From: Gallaecimonas xiamenensis 3-C-1
Lineage (GTDB): Bacteria > Pseudomonadota > Gammaproteobacteria > Enterobacterales > Gallaecimonadaceae
Direction of reading: 5' to 3'
Assembly (NCBI RefSeq): GCF_000299915.1
Contig: NZ_AMRI01000006.1
Span: 102,905 to 166,904 of the forward strand
Length of the DNA stretch: 64,000 nucleotides
Shown: piece by piece, positions 47,430 to 59,340 of the stretch
Numbering within the stretch: position 1 is the stretch's first letter
Layout of the letters: the number at the start of each line of letters is the position of its first letter
The notes under the pieces: model-generated
Seen by the model: only the letters and a program-made list of their open reading frames with translations
Told to the model about the DNA's origin: nothing
Databases searched by the model: none
Program-made: the position numbers and the translations under genes

Positions 47430-47996
47430 TCAAGGACTTGGCGCGGCTTGCTCCCCGGAGAAAAAGACCACGGCCGGGCAGTGGCGACGCAGAGCCCGGT
47501 TCAAGGCGTCTTGGTAGTCAAACCAGGAGGTAGTAGTGGGCAGATGGTAGCGAAGGGCGCTTCCGTCCAGGTAGCCTGCCCTGAGATAGGCTTGGTCATG
47601 CTCCCAACCCAGAAAGAGGGAACAGAGGGAGCCGGTGCAGATAAGGTCCGGGGTCCCTTCCCGGTAAAGCAGCAATACCTCTGGGCAAATGGCCAGTTGC
47701 GGTTGCTGGGCGTTGGGCAGGTAGTCGGCCTGGTGCAGTGTGGGAAAGCGCTTTAACAGGCGATTGTGGTGGCGTTGCCTATACCTGGCGCTGAGAAACG
47801 TTGTCATGGCCAGGAATGCTGCGATGGCCAAGGGCCCCAGGGCGTGTTCGAAGGTAACCCTGCCTAGGTTGCTGAGGCTGCTCAACAGGTCACCTTTGCC
47901 TTGGGCCCAGGCGTCGGTAAGGACCGCCGACAGGTTCCAAAGCAGCAGGGCTGCCAGTATCAGCCATAAGACAACATTCAGTATCGACTTCAACAT
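47430..47996 (-). CDS. Inner-membrane protein of unknown function
   Basis: The 188-residue protein starts MLKSILNVVLWLILAALLLW after GGGAGGTCACA, so this ATG is well supported; longer in-frame versions run through unrelated sequence. Two membrane helices are visible (about 5-27 and 50-68). A soluble domain of about 120 residues follows, with TSLWEHDQAY-like and WFDYQDALNRALRRHCPAVVFF segments. I recognise no family. It follows the DUF551-like gene and precedes aaeX, both on the - strand. Confidence 0.75.
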   Translation of the reverse strand: MLKSILNVVLWLILAALLLWNLSAVLTDAWAQGKGDLLSSLSNLGRVTFEHALGPLAIAAFLAMTTFLSARYRQRHHNRLLKRFPTLHQADYLPNAQQPQLAICPEVLLLYREGTPDLICTGSLCSLFLGWEHDQAYLRAGYLDGSALRYHLPTTTSWFDYQDALNRALRRHCPAVVFFSGEQAAPSP

Positions 47997-48034
47997 TGTG
48001 ACCTCCCTGTCACGCCGTTTGAGACCCGCTCTGG

Positions 48035-48232
48035 TTAAAGCGGCAAGGCCGAGGTGTCGGGTATCGGCATCCAGGCTACCACCACAACCCCTTGCGGTAC
48101 CTGGACCCAATTCCCCCCAACCGCATAGAGATCGGTTATGCCGCCGTTGCCCCTGTGGGGCCAAACGCCCTGGTAGAGCACAACGACGACCGCCAAATCT
48201 GCAGGCATCGCATCGCTACAGGGGATCCACAT
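48035..48232 (-). CDS. Small DUF551-like protein
   Basis: The 65-residue protein starts MWIPCSDAMPADLAVVVVLY and ends VVAWMPIPDT. The W-x-P...MP...V-V...W-M-P pattern matches the DUF551 family, whose members are small and of unknown role. The ribosome-binding site is weak (AAGG). It begins 10 bases after the mnmE stop, so it may be cotranscribed. The assignment is by pattern only. Confidence 0.55.
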   Translation of the reverse strand: MWIPCSDAMPADLAVVVVLYQGVWPHRGNGGITDLYAVGGNWVQVPQGVVVVAWMPIPDTSALPL

Positions 48233-48242
48233 GGCGCCTTAC

Positions 48243-49589
48243 CTATTTACCGATACAGAAGCTGGAGAAGATACGCCCCAGCAGGTCGTCGGAGCTGAAT
48301 TCCCCGGTGATCTCGCTCAGGGCCAGCTGCGCCAGGCGCAGTTCCTCGGCCAGGATCTCGCCGGCGGCAAAGCCGTGCAGCTGCTCTTCGCCGGTGTCCA
48401 GGTGGCCTTCGGCGCTGTCCAGGGCCTCCAGGTGGCGGCGCCGGGCCAGGAAGCTGCCTTCGGTGGCCCCTTCAAAGCCCATCAGCGCCTTGAGGTGGTC
48501 ACGCAGGGCCTCGACCCCGGCCCCGGTCTTGGCCGACAACCGCACTATGCCGTCTTCGAAGCCGGGGGTTTCGCCGGTCAGCTCCACTTTGTTGCGCACC
48601 ACTGTGATGCCCAGGCTGTTTGGCAGCCGGTCCACAAAGTCTGGCCAGATGGCGTGGGGATCGGTGGCGTCGGTATCCAGGGCATCCACCATGAACAGCA
48701 CTCGGTCGGCCTTGTCGATTTCCGCCCAGGCCCGTTCTATGCCGATCTTCTCTACCGCATCCCCGGTGTCCCGCAGGCCGGCGGTGTCGATGATGTGCAG
48801 GGGCATGCCGTCGATATGGATATGCTCGCGCAGCACGTCACGGGTGGTACCGGCGATGTCGGTGACGATAGCCAGCTCCTGGCCGGCCAGGGCGTTGAGC
48901 AGGCTCGATTTACCGGCATTGGGGCGGCCGGCTATCACCACCCGCATGCCGTCCCGCAGCAGGCTACCTTGGCGGGCGCTGGCCTTGACTGCCGCCAGTT
49001 CGGCGCGGATGCCTGCAAGATCCCCGGCTACTTTGCCGTCGGAGAGGAAATCAATCTCCTCCTCGGGAAAGTCGATGGCCGCTTCGACATAGATGCGCAG
49101 GTGGATAAGGGATTCCACCAGGCCCTGGATACGCCGGGAGAAGTCCCCCTGCAAGGAGTGCACGGCGCTGCGGGCCGCCTGTTCGGAGCTGGCTTCGATA
49201 AGGTCGGCGATGGCCTCGGCCTGGGCCAGGTCCAGCTTGTCGTTCAAGAAGGCCCGTTCGGAAAACTCACCGGGGCGGGCCAGGCGTAGGCCAGGCACCG
49301 ACAACACCGCTTTTAGCAGCATGTCGAGGATCACCGGGCCACCGTGGCCCTGCAGTTCCAGGACATCTTCGCCGGTGAAGCTGTTGGGGCCGGGGAAATA
49401 CAGGGCTATGCCCTGGTCCAGCACGGTGCCGTCCTGGTCCAGGAAGTTGCCGTAATGGGCGTAGCGGGCCTTGGGCAGGGTGCCCAGGCGGGCCTGGGCC
49501 ACGGCGGCGGCCTGGGGGCCCGAGACGCGGATGATACCTACCCCACCCCGGCCGGTGGCGGTGGCGATGGCGGCTATGGTCTCTGACAT
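48243..49589 (-). CDS. mnmE: tRNA modification GTPase MnmE
   Basis: MnmE, with MnmG, makes cmnm5U at the tRNA wobble position. The 448-residue protein has the N-terminal folate-binding domain ([24 protein letters not shown]), a G domain with [19 protein letters not shown] and DTAGLRDT, and the conserved C-terminal FCIGK with the catalytic Cys. Unlike in many relatives, its partner mnmG lies 27 kb away across the accessory block. Confidence 0.97.
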   Translation of the reverse strand: MSETIAAIATATGRGGVGIIRVSGPQAAAVAQARLGTLPKARYAHYGNFLDQDGTVLDQGIALYFPGPNSFTGEDVLELQGHGGPVILDMLLKAVLSVPGLRLARPGEFSERAFLNDKLDLAQAEAIADLIEASSEQAARSAVHSLQGDFSRRIQGLVESLIHLRIYVEAAIDFPEEEIDFLSDGKVAGDLAGIRAELAAVKASARQGSLLRDGMRVVIAGRPNAGKSSLLNALAGQELAIVTDIAGTTRDVLREHIHIDGMPLHIIDTAGLRDTGDAVEKIGIERAWAEIDKADRVLFMVDALDTDATDPHAIWPDFVDRLPNSLGITVVRNKVELTGETPGFEDGIVRLSAKTGAGVEALRDHLKALMGFEGATEGSFLARRRHLEALDSAEGHLDTGEEQLHGFAAGEILAEELRLAQLALSEITGEFSSDDLLGRIFSSFCIGK

Positions 49590-49609
49590 GGCGGACTCCT
49601 TACAAAAAA

Positions 49610-49625
49610 GGCGGCTTGCGCCGCC
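49610..49625 (-). terminator. Hairpin between yidC and mnmE
   Basis: GGCGGC-TTGC-GCCGCC followed on the - strand by TTTTTTGTAAGG, just after the yidC stop. It likely partly terminates the rpmH-yidC transcript before mnmE. Confidence 0.8.
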
Positions 49626-49631
49626 CTTTTG

Positions 49632-51248
49632 TTACTTCAGGCCTTTCTTTTCCAGGCCCTTGTAGATGATGAGCTGCTGGGTGATGGACACCAGGTTGCT
49701 CACCAACCAGTACAGCACAAGGCCGGACGGGAAGAAGGCGAAGAAGGCACCCATCATCACCGGCATCAGCTGCATCACTTTCTGCTGCATGGGGTCGGCG
49801 ATGGTGCTGGGTTGCAGTTTCTGGGTCACCCACATGGACAGCACGAACAGTACCGGCAGCACAAAGAAGGGGTCTTTGGCGGACAGGTCGGTGATCCACA
49901 GCATGAAGGGTGCGTGGCGCAGTTCCACAGATTCTTGCAGCACCCAGTACAGGGCAATGAAGATCGGCATCTGCAGCAGCAGCGGGAAGCAGCCACCCAG
50001 GGGGTTGACCTTCTCTTTCTTGTACAGCTCCATCATCGCCTGGGACATGCGCTGGCGATCGTCACCGTAGCGCTCTTTCAGGGCGGTCAGCTTGGGCTGC
50101 AGGGCGCGCATCTTGGCCATGGAGGTGTACTGGGCCTTGGTCAGCGGGTACATGGCACCACGCACAATCAGGGTCAGCAGGATGATGGCAAAGCCCCAGT
50201 TGGTCACCAGCGCATGGAGGTGCTTGAGCAGCCAGAACAGCAGCTCACCGATAAACCACAGTATGCCGTAGTCCACGGTCTTCTCCAGGCGCGGGGCCAC
50301 TGCGGCCATGGCGTCCTGGTCTTTGGGGCCAACGTAGAGGTCGGCGCTCAGGCTGGTGCTGCCTTGGGGAGCTATGGTCACCGGCAGGGTCTTGGCACCG
50401 ATGATGGCTTTGTCACCCGCCTGTTGGGTGTAGAACAGCATGTCGGTGTTGGACTTGGGCGCCCAGGCAGTCACGAAATAGTGCTGCAGCATGGCGACCC
50501 AACCGTTGTCGGTGGCCAGCTTGAGGTCACGCTTTTTGAAATCGTCGAAGCTGTACTTCTCGTATTTCTTCTCTTCGGTGGAATACACGGCACCGGTATA
50601 GGAGTGAGCCATGAAGGCGCCGCCATCAGGCTCGTGGTTGGAGCGCAGGATCTGCACGAAAGGCTCCAGTACCAGGGGCTGGGTGCTGCCGTTCTGTACT
50701 TCCACCAGGGTGTTGACCACGTATTTGCCGGGAGCCAGGGTCATGGTCTTCTTGAAGGTGACCCCTTTGGCGTCCTGGTAGCTCAGCACCAGTTGCTGGC
50801 TGCCGTCAGCCAGGGTAACAGGCTCGGCGGCGTTGTAGATGGGGCGGGCACGGCCACGGGTGTCGGCGCCGTCATTGCCTACGGTGCCGCTCATGGCCAG
50901 GTAGGCAAAGTCGCTGGTGCGGGTCAGCAGCTCGAAACGCTCCTCGCTGCCCTGGGTGGCGGCGAACTTGTCCAGCTGGGCGTCAACGATGTCGCCACCA
51001 CGGGTGTCAACGGCCAGGGACAGGACGTCGTTGCCAAAGTGGATGATGCGGGACTCAGAGGGCGCAGCAGCGCTCTGCACTACGTCGGCTGCATCAGACT
51101 TGGGCAGGTAGTCGGTGCCTGCGGCCGGCACGGTTTCGGTGACGGCGGCGGGGGCCGGCTTGGGAGCCTGGTCTTCCTGCCAGGCGGAGAACAGCAAAAA
51201 GCTGACCGCCAGCAAACCGAAGAACAACAGGGAGCGTTGGGATTCCAT
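49632..51248 (-). CDS. yidC: Membrane protein insertase YidC
   Basis: YidC inserts proteins in the inner membrane with or without SecYEG; Fo c and a subunits are classic clients. The 538-residue protein has the first helix ([18 protein letters not shown]), a large periplasmic domain, and the conserved insertase core starting [22 protein letters not shown], where the core Arg is visible. It follows yidD by 3 bp. Confidence 0.97.
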   Translation of the reverse strand: MESQRSLLFFGLLAVSFLLFSAWQEDQAPKPAPAAVTETVPAAGTDYLPKSDAADVVQSAAAPSESRIIHFGNDVLSLAVDTRGGDIVDAQLDKFAATQGSEERFELLTRTSDFAYLAMSGTVGNDGADTRGRARPIYNAAEPVTLADGSQQLVLSYQDAKGVTFKKTMTLAPGKYVVNTLVEVQNGSTQPLVLEPFVQILRSNHEPDGGAFMAHSYTGAVYSTEEKKYEKYSFDDFKKRDLKLATDNGWVAMLQHYFVTAWAPKSNTDMLFYTQQAGDKAIIGAKTLPVTIAPQGSTSLSADLYVGPKDQDAMAAVAPRLEKTVDYGILWFIGELLFWLLKHLHALVTNWGFAIILLTLIVRGAMYPLTKAQYTSMAKMRALQPKLTALKERYGDDRQRMSQAMMELYKKEKVNPLGGCFPLLLQMPIFIALYWVLQESVELRHAPFMLWITDLSAKDPFFVLPVLFVLSMWVTQKLQPSTIADPMQQKVMQLMPVMMGAFFAFFPSGLVLYWLVSNLVSITQQLIIYKGLEKKGLK

Positions 51249-51251
51249 GGA

Positions 51252-51503
51252 TTAATGTTCTCTTGTTTTGCGTTCGGGAACCGGATCATGACCACCGGGA
51301 TGACGAGGGTGGCATTTTAGTATCCTGCGGCCCGCCAACCAACTCCCTTTCAAGGGACCGTGGCGTTTAATGGCGAGGATGGCGTAATGGGAACAGGTCG
51401 GCGTGAAGCGGCAGTTCGGCCCCAACAGGGGACTGAGCAGCAGCTGGTAGAGCCTGATGGGCAGGATCAGGCATGCGCCAAGCGCTTTGCCAAGAGTTTC
51501 CAT
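51252..51503 (-). CDS. yidD: YidD membrane-insertion efficiency factor
   Basis: The 83-residue protein carries the family core [32 protein letters not shown] with the three Cys, plus an N-terminal amphipathic helix. It overlaps rnpA by 37 bp, as is usual. It aids YidC function. Confidence 0.95.
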   Translation of the reverse strand: METLGKALGACLILPIRLYQLLLSPLLGPNCRFTPTCSHYAILAIKRHGPLKGSWLAGRRILKCHPRHPGGHDPVPERKTREH

Positions 51504-51826
51504 AAACGGTCCACCAAGGCCACGTAGTCACTGTTTTCCAGAAACTGGGCAGGTTTTTTGACGATGACGATGACGTCGGCATCGGGTAAGGACGCCTGAC
51601 GTAACCGCACGTACTCCCTGGTCAGCCGTTTCAGACGGTTCCGGGAAGTCGCTTTTTTAACCTGTTTACGGGCGATTGTCAGCCCCAATCTGGCATGACC
51701 CAGATCGTTATGGCGGGCTAAAAGGGTGACTTCGGGGGAGGAGGCGCGAACAGGGTTGTCGAAAACCCTTTGAAAATGCGCGGGAGTTAACAGACGTAAC
51801 TCCCGGCTATAGGTCAGCTTGGACAC
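51467..51826 (-). CDS. rnpA: Ribonuclease P protein component
   Basis: RnpA binds the catalytic RNA of RNase P, which matures tRNA 5' ends. The 119-residue protein starts at GTG ([18 protein letters not shown]) and has the signature [24 protein letters not shown]. Upstream in-frame codons run through rpmH and are rejected. It is 25 bp after rpmH. Confidence 0.95.
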   Translation of the reverse strand: MSKLTYSRELRLLTPAHFQRVFDNPVRASSPEVTLLARHNDLGHARLGLTIARKQVKKATSRNRLKRLTREYVRLRQASLPDADVIVIVKKPAQFLENSDYVALVDRLWKLLAKRLAHA

Positions 51827-51851
51827 TTGATTGTGCTGGGCACTCAAGTGA

Positions 51852-51986
51852 TCAGGCAGACAGGCGAGCACGACCTTTGGCACGGCGACGAGCCAGTACC
51901 TTGCGGCCGTTTTTGGTTGCCATGCGAGCACGGAAACCGTGGTCACGCTTGCGCTTGATTACGCTGGGTTGAAAAGTACGTTGCAT
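51852..51986 (-). CDS. rpmH: 50S ribosomal protein L34
   Basis: The 44-residue protein begins [20 protein letters not shown] and ends [12 protein letters not shown], a complete and highly conserved L34. The ATG at 51984-51986 is preceded by GGAAA. It heads rpmH-rnpA-yidD-yidC and diverges from dnaA. Confidence 0.98.
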   Translation of the reverse strand: MQRTFQPSVIKRKRDHGFRARMATKNGRKVLARRRAKGRARLSA

Positions 51987-52145
51987 AGTTATTTCCGTCG
52001 GTCAGTGTTAAACCACAGGGTACCGCTTGATGGATTGGCCATCTGGCCCCCGCGGAGTGCCCACAAAAAGAGGCCGAATTATACAGAGCCCACCTAAGTG
52101 CGTCAAATCTGCACAGGCTCCTTTCTTTCGGCGCAGCACATTCTA

Positions 52146-52240
52146 GATCAGCCTGGGATCAATGTAACGATCCTGATGATCCTGGTTGATCTCGACGCCC
52201 TTAGTGGTCAACAATGTCCTTCCTGCCGTCCTTCTAGATC
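52146..52240 (+). promoter_or_regulatory. dnaA upstream region with GATC cluster
   Basis: Five GATC sites lie within 46 bases (52146, 52157, 52169, 52178, 52188) and a sixth at 52237, about 120-210 bases before dnaA. Such clusters bind SeqA in E. coli and tie dnaA expression to replication. A DnaA-box-like TTATACAGA is at 52079-52087. The rest of 51987-52358 holds rpmH and dnaA promoters, with no gene. Confidence 0.55.
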
Positions 52241-52358
52241 CCCGTAGTGATGCATCCCGGGCCAACCCGCTTGGGAGGGCGCTTTTTCGCTGCGTGAAAG
52301 GTGTCGAAGGGACGGCACAACAGGTACAATGACGGACTTTTATTTGGGGAGTGTCAGC

Positions 52359-53759
52359 GTGGGATCGTCGCTTTGGCAGCAATGTCTGGATAGGCTGCAG
52401 GATGAGTTGCCAACTCAGCAATTCAGCATGTGGATCCGTCCTCTTCAGGTAGAGCTGGGTGACGAAGTACTGACGCTGTTTGCCCCCAACCGTTTCGTAC
52501 TGGACTGGGTACGGGACAAATACATGGGCCGTATCAACGAGTTGCTGGGTGAGCTTTGCGGCCAGGATGCCCCGTCCCTTTATTTTGAGGTGGGCTCACG
52601 CAAGCTGGCCAGCAACGGCAGCCTTCCCCAGGCCCAGGCTCCTCAGCAGGCCGCCCCGCGCCCCAATACCCCGGCCAAGCCCAAGCTGGTGCCCAGTTGG
52701 CAACAGCCTGCCCAGCAGCCGGAACCCGACGTCCAGTACCGCTCCAACATCAATCCCGTCTACACCTTCGACAACTTCGTCGAAGGTAAGTCCAACCAGC
52801 TGGCCCGCGCCGCTGCCGGCCAGGTGGCCGACAACCCCGGCAATGCCTATAACCCGCTGTTCCTCTACGGCGGTACCGGCCTGGGTAAGACCCACCTTTT
52901 GTACGCCGTCGGCAACACTATCCTGGCCAACAAGCCCGGCGCCAAGGTGGTGTACATGCACTCCGAGCGCTTCGTGCAGGACATGGTCCGTGCCCTGCAG
53001 AACAACGCCATTGAAGAGTTCAAGCGCTACTACCGCAGCGTCGACGCCCTGCTGATCGACGACATCCAATTCTTTGCCAACAAGGAGCGCTCCCAGGAGG
53101 AGTTCTTCCACACCTTCAATGCCTTGTTGGAAGGTAACCAGCAGATCATCCTCACCTCCGACCGCTATCCCAAAGAGATTGACGGTGTCGAGGACAGGCT
53201 CAAGTCCCGCTTCGGCTGGGGCCTGACCGTGGCCATAGAGCCGCCGGAGCTGGAAACCCGGGTTGCCATCTTGATGCGCAAGGCCGAAGAGCACGGCATC
53301 CACCTCTCTGACGAGGTGGCCTTCTTCGTGGCCAAGCGCCTGCGTTCCAATGTCCGCGAGCTGGAAGGGGCCCTGAACCGGGTTATCGCCAACGCCAATT
53401 TCACCGGCCGCGCCATCACCATCGACTTTGTCCGTGAGGCCCTTCGCGACCTGCTGGCCTTGCAGGAAAAGCTGGTAACCATCGACAACATACAGAAAAC
53501 CGTTGCAGAGTATTACAAGATCAAAGTGGCGGATCTGCTCTCCAAGCGGCGGTCCCGTTCCGTTGCCAGGCCGCGCCAGTTGGCCATGGCCCTGGCCAAG
53601 GAACTGACCAACCACAGCCTCCCCGAAATCGGGGATGCCTTTGGGGGCAGGGACCATACGACAGTGCTCCATGCCTGTCGTAAAATTCAGGAGCTGCGTG
53701 AAAGCTCCCACGACATTAAAGAAGACTACGCCAACCTGATCCGAACCTTGTCTTCCTGA
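52359..53759 (+). CDS. dnaA: Chromosomal replication initiator DnaA
   Basis: DnaA binds oriC boxes and opens the DUE. The 466-residue protein starts at GTG ([18 protein letters not shown]) with GGGGAG 8 bases before it; an upstream ATG at 52329 gives 10 extra, non-family residues. Domain I, a Pro/Gln linker, AAA+ Walker [10 protein letters not shown], Walker [10 protein letters not shown] and the domain IV signature [11 protein letters not shown] are all visible. It acts on oriC 31 kb away. Confidence 0.97.
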   Translation: MGSSLWQQCLDRLQDELPTQQFSMWIRPLQVELGDEVLTLFAPNRFVLDWVRDKYMGRINELLGELCGQDAPSLYFEVGSRKLASNGSLPQAQAPQQAAPRPNTPAKPKLVPSWQQPAQQPEPDVQYRSNINPVYTFDNFVEGKSNQLARAAAGQVADNPGNAYNPLFLYGGTGLGKTHLLYAVGNTILANKPGAKVVYMHSERFVQDMVRALQNNAIEEFKRYYRSVDALLIDDIQFFANKERSQEEFFHTFNALLEGNQQIILTSDRYPKEIDGVEDRLKSRFGWGLTVAIEPPELETRVAILMRKAEEHGIHLSDEVAFFVAKRLRSNVRELEGALNRVIANANFTGRAITIDFVREALRDLLALQEKLVTIDNIQKTVAEYYKIKVADLLSKRRSRSVARPRQLAMALAKELTNHSLPEIGDAFGGRDHTTVLHACRKIQELRESSHDIKEDYANLIRTLSS

Positions 53760-53774
53760 TAGCGGAAATCGGTC

Positions 53775-54878
53775 ATGAAATTTGTCATTAACAGGGAACA
53801 ACTCCTCCGGCCTTTGCAACAGGTCGCAGGCGCCGTCGAGCGCCGTCATACCTTACCGATCCTGGCCAACGTGCTGATCGAGGTGAATGACGGCCTGCTG
53901 TCTTTGACCGGTACCGACCTCGAAGTAGAACTGATAGGCCAGCTGACCCTCACCGACGCCAGCCATAACGGCCGCATCACGGTGCCGGCCAAAAAGCTGG
54001 TGGATATTATCCGTGGCCTGCCAGACGGTGCAGAAATAAAGGTAGATGTAGATGGTGAGCGCTTACTTGTTCGCTCCGGTCGCAGCCGTTTCTCCCTGTC
54101 TACCCTGGCGGCGGAAGACTACCCCAACATCGATGCCTGGCAGAGCGACATCGAGTTCGTCACTGCCCAGAGCAGCCTGCGCAAGCTGATTGACTCCACC
54201 CATTTTTCCATGGCCAACCAGGATGTCCGTTACTACCTCAACGGCATGCTGTTTGAAACCGAGCACAACAAGCTGCGCACCGTTTCTACCGACGGCCACC
54301 GCCTGGCCATGGCCTACCAGATCATCGACGGCGTCAACCTGCCCGAACACCAGGTGATAGTGCCCCGCAAGGGTGTGCTGGAGCTGGTGCGGCTGCTCAA
54401 CCACGACGACGCCCTGGTCAAGGTGCAGATCGGTGCCAACCATATCCGGGTGATCACCGACGACTTCACCTTCACCTCCAAGCTGGTGGACGGCCGCTTC
54501 CCCGACTACCGCCGGGTATTGCCCCGCCAGGCCGACAACCGCCTGCAAGGGGACCGGGAAGTGCTGCGCCAGGCCTTTGCCCGCGCTTCTATCCTGTCCA
54601 ACGAGAAGTTTCGCGGCGTGCGCCTGAATCTGGACGGCAGTGAGTTGAAAATCACCGCCAACAACCCAGAGCAGGAAGAAGCCGAAGAGCACCTGGAAGT
54701 GGACTACCAAGGCGCGGCCCTGGAGATCGGCTTCAACGTCAGCTATATCCTCGACGTGCTCAACACCCTCAAATGCGACAGGGTGCAGCTGGCCTTCGGT
54801 GATGCCAATTCCAGTACCCTCATTGAAGACGCCCAGTCTGACGAAGCCGTTTATGTGGTCATGCCCATGCGCCTGTAA
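53775..54878 (+). CDS. dnaN: DNA polymerase III sliding clamp (beta)
   Basis: The beta clamp tethers polymerase III to DNA. The 367-residue protein starts MKFVINREQLLRPLQQVAGAVERRHTLPILANVL and ends in YVVMPMRL, the C-terminal motif that loads partners. Three-fold clamp domains fit the length. It follows dnaA by 15 bp. Confidence 0.98.
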   Translation: MKFVINREQLLRPLQQVAGAVERRHTLPILANVLIEVNDGLLSLTGTDLEVELIGQLTLTDASHNGRITVPAKKLVDIIRGLPDGAEIKVDVDGERLLVRSGRSRFSLSTLAAEDYPNIDAWQSDIEFVTAQSSLRKLIDSTHFSMANQDVRYYLNGMLFETEHNKLRTVSTDGHRLAMAYQIIDGVNLPEHQVIVPRKGVLELVRLLNHDDALVKVQIGANHIRVITDDFTFTSKLVDGRFPDYRRVLPRQADNRLQGDREVLRQAFARASILSNEKFRGVRLNLDGSELKITANNPEQEEAEEHLEVDYQGAALEIGFNVSYILDVLNTLKCDRVQLAFGDANSSTLIEDAQSDEAVYVVMPMRL

Positions 54879-54890
54879 CGGGGGCGGTTT

Positions 54891-55982
54891 TTGAGCGTCA
54901 GCCGTTTCGCTTTAGAGCGTTTTCGCAACATCGACAGCCTGCAGTTGGAGCCCGGTCCGGGCTTCAACTGTATTGTGGGCCCCAATGGCAGCGGTAAGAC
55001 CGCTATCCTTGAAGGGCTGCACTTCCTTGGCCTAGGCCGTTCCTTTCGCACCCACCAGGCCGCCAGGGCCATTCAGGACGGCCAAGGCGACTTCCTGCTG
55101 TTTGCCCGTAAGGAAGAAGGGGACAGGGCTCACCAGCTAGGTATGCAGCGGGACAGGGCAGGGAACCTCAGCCTGCGCCTGGACGGGGAGAACCCCGACC
55201 GTCTGGCTGCCTTTGCCGAAGTGCTGCCCCTGCAACTGATCACCCCGGAAAGCTTCGATCTGCTCACCGGTGGCCCAGCTAACCGCCGGCAATTCATCGA
55301 TTGGGGGGTCTTTCATGTGGAAAGCGCCTTCCTGGGCTGCTGGTCCAGGGTAAAAAGACTCCTCAAACAGCGAAATGCGCTGCTCAAACGGCGCCCAAAA
55401 AGGTATGATGAGCTGTCTTATTGGGACGGGGAGTTTGCCCGGTACAGCGGCCAGTTAACGGCCCTGCGGCAAGCTTACGTGGCAGAGTTGCTGCCCGCCC
55501 TGGCACCCATGCTGGAACGGCTGCTGCCCCAATACCAGGTGAGCCTGGAATTTGCCCAGGGCTGGGACAAGTCCCTGCCCCTGGATGGGGTCTTGCAGCA
55601 GCAGTTCGAGCGGGACCAGGCCCTGGGCTTTACCCAGGCCGGTCCACACAAGGCCGATTTGCGCATCAAGGTTGATGGCATTCCGGTCCAGGAGTTTTTC
55701 TCCCGAGGGGAACTGAAGCTGCTGGTCTGCGCCCTGAAACTGGCCCAGGCCGCCTTGCTCAAGGACAAAAGGCAACGGCAGGTGAGTTTTCTCATCGACG
55801 ATTTGCCCGCCGAACTGGATGGCGACAAGCGACTGGCACTGACCACCGCTCTGGCCGATACCCAGGCTCAAGTCTTTGTGACGGCCATAGATGCAGACAA
55901 AGTAGATGACATGGTAGCGCCGCTGAGCGATGTGCGGCTGTTTCACGTGAAACAGGGCCGCCTTGGCGGAGCTGACGGATAA
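54891..55982 (+). CDS. recF: DNA replication/repair protein RecF
   Basis: RecF loads RecA at gaps with RecO and RecR. The 363-residue SMC-like ATPase has Walker A GPNGSGKT, the ABC-type signature FSRGELKLL and Walker B VSFLIDDLPAELD. The start is a TTG preceded by GGGGGCGG, matching the family N-terminus. A perfect parS lies within its 3' end at 55939-55954. Confidence 0.95.
   Translation: MSVSRFALERFRNIDSLQLEPGPGFNCIVGPNGSGKTAILEGLHFLGLGRSFRTHQAARAIQDGQGDFLLFARKEEGDRAHQLGMQRDRAGNLSLRLDGENPDRLAAFAEVLPLQLITPESFDLLTGGPANRRQFIDWGVFHVESAFLGCWSRVKRLLKQRNALLKRRPKRYDELSYWDGEFARYSGQLTALRQAYVAELLPALAPMLERLLPQYQVSLEFAQGWDKSLPLDGVLQQQFERDQALGFTQAGPHKADLRIKVDGIPVQEFFSRGELKLLVCALKLAQAALLKDKRQRQVSFLIDDLPAELDGDKRLALTTALADTQAQVFVTAIDADKVDDMVAPLSDVRLFHVKQGRLGGADG
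55939..55954. promoter_or_regulatory. parS centromere site inside recF
   Basis: TGTTTCACGTGAAACA is the exact 16-bp ParB-binding palindrome. It lies in the coding sequence near the end of recF, where the codons read LFHVKQG. Confidence 0.93.
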
Positions 55983-58409
<2,427 letters not shown>

Positions 58410-58451
58410 GTGGCCTCTGGCACCCCGGTGCCGGTGCCGTTGCAGTGAAAG

Positions 58452-58473
58452 AGGGGGCTTAGGCCCCCTTTTT
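58452..58473 (+). terminator. Terminator after gyrB
   Basis: AGGGGGC / GCCCCCT with a TTAG loop is followed by TTTTT, about 45 bases past the gyrB stop. It closes the dnaA-dnaN-recF-gyrB unit. Confidence 0.9.
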
Positions 58474-58501
58474 GATAGGTGTAAACCCACAAGGAATTGT
58501 T

Positions 58502-59236
58502 ATGGCCGAACCCCAGTCTTCCGAGCTGACCGAAGCCCAGTACCTGGAGCGCTACGATATCCGCCGTTACCCCCTGCCGTTGACCTGTGTCGACAGCGTG
58601 CTGTTTTCGGTGGTGGCCGGCGAGCTCAAGGTGTTGTTGGTGAAAAGGGCCAGCCATCCCGACAAGGGCCTTTGGGGGCTGCCGGGAGGTTTTATCGACC
58701 TGGAGCAGGACCGGGATCTGGAAGCCTGCGCCCAGCGCAACCTGGAGGCCAAGACCGGCGTCCGTGCTCCCTATCTGGAGCAGCTGGGCGGTGTGGGTAA
58801 CGCTAGCCGTGATAAACGGGGCTGGTCCATCACCCTGGCCTTCTATGCCCTGATGCCGTGCCGCCAAGGCCTGACCCAGGCCAGCACAGTGGAAGAGGCC
58901 GCCTGGTTTGCCCTGGACGCCTTACCCCTGCCCCTGGCCTTTGACCACCAACAGCTTATTGCCCTGGCCCAAGATAGGCTGCGCCAGAAGGCTCTTTATA
59001 GCCTGGTGGCGGCCTTTGCCCTGCCTGAAAGCTTTACCCTCACCGAGCTCCAGGAGATCCATGAAGCTATTTTGGGGCAGCCCCTTCAGAAGAAGTCCTT
59101 TCGCCGTCGCATAGAACAGGCACAGGTACTGGAAGCCACCGGCGAGAACCGGGTGGAAGTAGGGCGGCCGGCCAAGTTGTACCGGGTATTGCCCGGCGCC
59201 GCCCACTACAGATTCAGCCGCAATCTGGAGTGCTGA
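58502..59236 (+). CDS. nrtR: NrtR-type regulator of NAD metabolism (Nudix + winged helix)
   Basis: NrtR represses NAD-biosynthesis genes and releases DNA on binding ADP-ribose-type ligands. The 244-residue protein has a Nudix-like N-terminal domain (GLWGLPGGFIDLEQDRDLEACAQRNLEAKTGV; the catalytic Nudix residues are not intact) and a C-terminal winged helix (FTLTELQEIHEAILGQPLQKKSFRRRI, VGRPAKLYRV). The start at 58502 has AAGGA upstream. It precedes two palindromes and the nadV operon. Confidence 0.9.
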   Translation: MAEPQSSELTEAQYLERYDIRRYPLPLTCVDSVLFSVVAGELKVLLVKRASHPDKGLWGLPGGFIDLEQDRDLEACAQRNLEAKTGVRAPYLEQLGGVGNASRDKRGWSITLAFYALMPCRQGLTQASTVEEAAWFALDALPLPLAFDHQQLIALAQDRLRQKALYSLVAAFALPESFTLTELQEIHEAILGQPLQKKSFRRRIEQAQVLEATGENRVEVGRPAKLYRVLPGAAHYRFSRNLEC

Positions 59237-59244
59237 ATTGATAA

Positions 59245-59261
59245 ATTGTCTTAGGGACAAT
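59245..59261. promoter_or_regulatory. Putative NrtR operator 1
   Basis: ATTGTC-TTAGG-GACAAT is a perfect 6-bp-arm inverted repeat with a 5-bp spacer, just before the promoter. It has the same layout as operator 2. Confidence 0.7.
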
Positions 59262-59268
59262 AAAAGTC

Positions 59269-59297
59269 TTGCACCCGGGAGCTGAGTGCACTAGATT
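59269..59297 (+). promoter_or_regulatory. Promoter of the prs-like/nadV operon
   Basis: TTGCAC (59269-59274) and TAGATT (59292-59297) are 17 bp apart. Operator 1 is just upstream and operator 2 covers the region downstream of the -10, a plausible repression layout. Confidence 0.65.
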
Positions 59298-59298
59298 A

Positions 59299-59315
59299 AG
59301 TGTCACTAAGACACT
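59299..59315. promoter_or_regulatory. Putative NrtR operator 2
   Basis: AGTGTC-ACTAA-GACACT is a perfect 6-bp-arm inverted repeat with a 5-bp spacer at the expected transcription start, sharing the GTC-N5-GAC core with operator 1. Confidence 0.7.
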
Positions 59316-59340
59316 AAGAGACATTCACAAGGAGTTGAAG

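Noticed and set aside
52079..52087. TTATACAGA as a true DnaA box
   Set aside because: It has one mismatch at a critical position and could equally be part of the rpmH promoter; it is listed only as a resemblance.
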